From DASTYK01 sp964430275 (lineage in GTDB: Bacteria > Gemmatimonadota > Gemmatimonadetes > Longimicrobiales > RSA9), in the NCBI GenBank assembly GCA_964430275.1, contig CAYSGF010000003.1, positions 1 through 6,974 on the forward strand: DNA of 6,974 nt, given 5' to 3'. Of this stretch, positions 5,577 to 6,974 are shown in pieces. The position numbers were made by a program, and so were the translations under genes. The notes under the pieces are model-generated. The model saw only the letters and a list, made by a program, of their open reading frames with translations, had not been told where the DNA came from and did no database searches. Position 1 is the first letter of the stretch, and each line of letters opens with the position of its first letter.

Positions 5577-6044
5577 ATGACACCGCGGCACCCATCCACT
5601 CTCCTGCCCCTCCTTGCCCTCCTCGCCCTGCCGGCCTGCGCTTCGCCCGGCGAGCCCTGGGCCATTCACCGCGAGCTGCTCGAGCGCAACCGCGACCGCT
5701 GGACGGACGAGCGCACGGCCGCGTATCGTTACGACTTCCGGATGAGCTGCGAATGCATTCCGGGGTTTGCAGGCACGGTCGAGATCACGGTCCTGGACGA
5801 TCGCATCACGGCGCTCGTGCCGCAGAGCTCACAGGTGAGCGTGCCCGAAGACCAGTGGCCCGCATTCGAGACCGTGGACGAAATGTTCGCACTGATCGAG
5901 CGCGCGATCGACGAGCGCGCCCACCAGTTCCACGTCGAGTACGACGCCGCGCTCGGCTACCCGACACAGATCAGCCTCGACTTCGACGAAACCCACGTCG
6001 ACGATGAGCTGTCCATACACGTATCGGCGCTGGAGCTGCTCTAG
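5577..6044 (+). CDS. DUF6174 family lipoprotein
   Basis: This 155-residue protein begins with a lipoprotein signal peptide: MTPRH, a Leu/Ala core and lipobox L18-P-A-C21. The mature part follows the DUF6174 pattern as I know it. First comes W42 and YRYDFRMSCEC (50-60) with paired cysteines C58 and C60. A strand pair, TVEITVLDDRITALV (67-81), leads to the FETVDEMFALIERAI helix (97-111), then FHVEYDAALGYPTQISLDFD (118-137) and a closing DDELSIHVSALEL. The family is small, envelope-associated and of unknown function; the YPT-x-I-x-hydrophobic-D ending is its most recognisable part. It lies 131 bases after the signalling gene, with a weak hairpin between, so co-transcription is possible but not assured. 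Confidence 0.87.
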   Translation: MTPRHPSTLLPLLALLALPACASPGEPWAIHRELLERNRDRWTDERTAAYRYDFRMSCECIPGFAGTVEITVLDDRITALVPQSSQVSVPEDQWPAFETVDEMFALIERAIDERAHQFHVEYDAALGYPTQISLDFDETHVDDELSIHVSALELL

Positions 6045-6046
6045 TC

Positions 6047-6116
6047 CTCTGTGTGCTCTGCGTGCTCTGTGGTGAAGATGCTGTTGCGGAGCCCAGAGCA
6101 CCCAGCGAACGCAGAG
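6047..6116. repeat. Imperfect inverted repeat made of 9-bp CTCTGTGTG-like units
   Basis: The left arm (6047-6073) is three tandem 9-bp units: CTCTGTGTG, CTCTGCGTG and CTCTGTGGT. The right arm (6093-6116) is the reverse complement of a similar triple, matching the left at 19 of 23 aligned positions. A spacer of about 20 nt separates them. It starts three bases after the DUF6174 stop, so the RNA hairpin may act as a terminator. Similar CTCTGTG-rich intergenic stretches occur in many unrelated bacterial genomes, to my recollection; their origin is unclear. The remaining bases to 6170 show only GAGC/GAGCGA repeats. Confidence 0.6.
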
Positions 6117-6170
6117 CGAGCGAGCGACGCACGCAACCGAATCCTGCTTCCTCACCGAGCCAAACGCACC

Positions 6171-6974
6171 ATGCGACGATTCCACCACACCCTGCTCCTG
6201 CAAGCGTTCACCGCGCTCATCGCCATTGCGGCCCTCACCGCCCTCACGGCCGCACAAGCGGCCGCCCAGGAGCCCAACTTCGGCCGCGCCATCGTCGCGA
6301 CCGACAGCGAGCTCTACATCGGCCAGCCCGTGAACTGGTACGGCCCCGGCGTCGTGTACGCGTACCGGCGCGACGGCAGCGGCGAGTGGGTGGAGCGCGC
6401 GCGTCTCACGGCATCGGACTCGTCGCGCATGGACGATTTCGGCCGCGCACTCGCGCTCGATGGCAACACACTGATCGTGGGTGCGCCGCGCAAGCGGGAC
6501 GGGAGCGGCGTCGCATACGTGTTCGAGCGCGCCTCGGCGAATGCCGACTGGCGCCAGGCCGCGATCATCGCGCCGCCGGATTCCGGCGATTACTCCGAGT
6601 ACGTGAGTGCGCTCGCGCTCGATGGCGACGATCTGCTGATCGGCGCGCCGGCGCTCGATTCGACCGGCGTCGTGCATCATTATCGCCGGACGAACGGCGA
6701 GTGGACGCTGCACCGCGCGCTGCGTCCGGCGGACGTGACCGGCATCGCCGCCTTCGGCCGTGCCATCAGCCTCGCCGGCGACCATCTGCTCGTCGGTGCG
6801 CCGGCCGCGGACTCGGCGGTCGGCCGCGTGTATCTGCTGCAGCGCCAGCCGGACGGCGAGTGGAGCGAGCCCGCGCGCGTCGCAATGCCGCAGTCGGCGG
6901 CGGGCAGCAACGCACGTGTCGGTTCGTCGGTGCTCGTGGCAGGCGACGCTGCGTACATCGGCGCGCCCGGCGTC
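6171..6974 (+). CDS. Secreted FG-GAP repeat (beta-propeller) protein, C-terminus cut by window edge
   Basis: Open from ATG 6171 to the window end, 268 residues visible. Residues 1-32 are a Sec signal peptide: MRRFHH, a long Ala/Leu/Ile core and a probable cleavage after AAA32. Five FG-GAP-type repeats begin near residues 37, 90, 144, 195 and 249, a period of 51-54. Each has the form FGRA-x-x-L-x-G-x-x-L-x-VGAP, followed by a V/AYVFER-like strand and a conserved W (for example GEWVERARL, DWRQAA, GEWTLHRAL, GEWSEPARV). The third and fifth units have lost the FG pair (YVSALAL, RVGSSVLV). The repeats match the FG-GAP_2 type, blades of a beta-propeller commonly found in extracellular proteins. Partner and function are unknown. 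The ribosome site is poor (GAG 13 nt upstream). ATG 6171 is chosen because the signal peptide follows directly. Confidence 0.88.
   Translation, partial: MRRFHHTLLLQAFTALIAIAALTALTAAQAAAQEPNFGRAIVATDSELYIGQPVNWYGPGVVYAYRRDGSGEWVERARLTASDSSRMDDFGRALALDGNTLIVGAPRKRDGSGVAYVFERASANADWRQAAIIAPPDSGDYSEYVSALALDGDDLLIGAPALDSTGVVHHYRRTNGEWTLHRALRPADVTGIAAFGRAISLAGDHLLVGAPAADSAVGRVYLLQRQPDGEWSEPARVAMPQSAAGSNARVGSSVLVAGDAAYIGAPGV

Noticed and set aside
4468..5595. Minus-strand 375-codon frame opposite the signalling gene
   Set aside because: Length is due to GC-rich codon bias; no recognisable domain, while the plus strand shows receiver, PAS and Cys-tail motifs.
5829..6785. Minus-strand 318-codon frame across the DUF6174 and FG-GAP genes
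   Set aside because: Spans two real plus-strand genes and an intergenic repeat; composition is Arg/Val/Ala-rich without motifs.
1..6974. CRISPR array, tRNA, rRNA, insertion sequence, toxin-antitoxin or phage-defence genes
   Set aside because: No spaced direct repeats, RNA gene signatures, transposase motifs or defence domains were seen on reading either strand.

Overview
The window is high-GC bacterial DNA, by eye about two-thirds G+C, with strong G/C third-position bias in the coding frames. Several features together suggest Gemmatimonadota or a related soil lineage: an 'acidobacterial duplicated orphan permease' (ADOP) behind its own PadR regulator, a DUF6174 lipoprotein, a VPS62-like lipoprotein, an FG-GAP secreted protein, and a PAS protein ending in a CxxC...CxxC tail. 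This assignment is inference, since no rRNA or marker gene is present. No tRNA, rRNA, CRISPR array, insertion sequence or phage gene was seen.

Left part, minus strand (positions 1-2993). An ADOP/MacB-type permease runs off the left edge and lacks its C-terminal part. Its upstream neighbour is a small PadR repressor of the acidobacterial type, and the two appear to form one operon. A 16-codon open frame links the PadR stop to the permease start by overlaps at both ends. Two near-identical 17-bp palindromes, 41 bp apart, lie just upstream of the PadR gene and are a good candidate autoregulatory operator. Further right is a second, larger PadR regulator with no obvious operon partner. Behind it is a decayed-looking SHOCT-like fragment next to an 8-bp tandem duplication. 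Another palindrome cluster precedes this second PadR.

Right part, plus strand (3298-6974). Divergent from the second PadR is a cysteine-rich lipoprotein with a VPS62-like domain, closed by a long hairpin terminator. Next comes a signalling protein: a degenerate receiver, a PAS domain, a coiled coil and a conserved Cys-pair tail. Its receiver has lost the phosphoacceptor Asp and the conserved Lys, and its natural start codon appears to be ACG. A DUF6174 lipoprotein follows. Then comes an imperfect inverted repeat built from 9-bp CTCTGTGTG-like units, and finally an FG-GAP/beta-propeller secreted protein truncated by the window edge.

Apart from the ADOP-PadR pair, the genes do not form an obvious pathway. 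Four of the right-hand products or their partners are cell-envelope proteins. The most notable points are the pseudo-receiver/PAS/Cys-tail protein with its non-canonical start, the paired PadR operator and the 9-bp-unit inverted repeat. I did not find convincing evidence of a wholly new multi-gene system.
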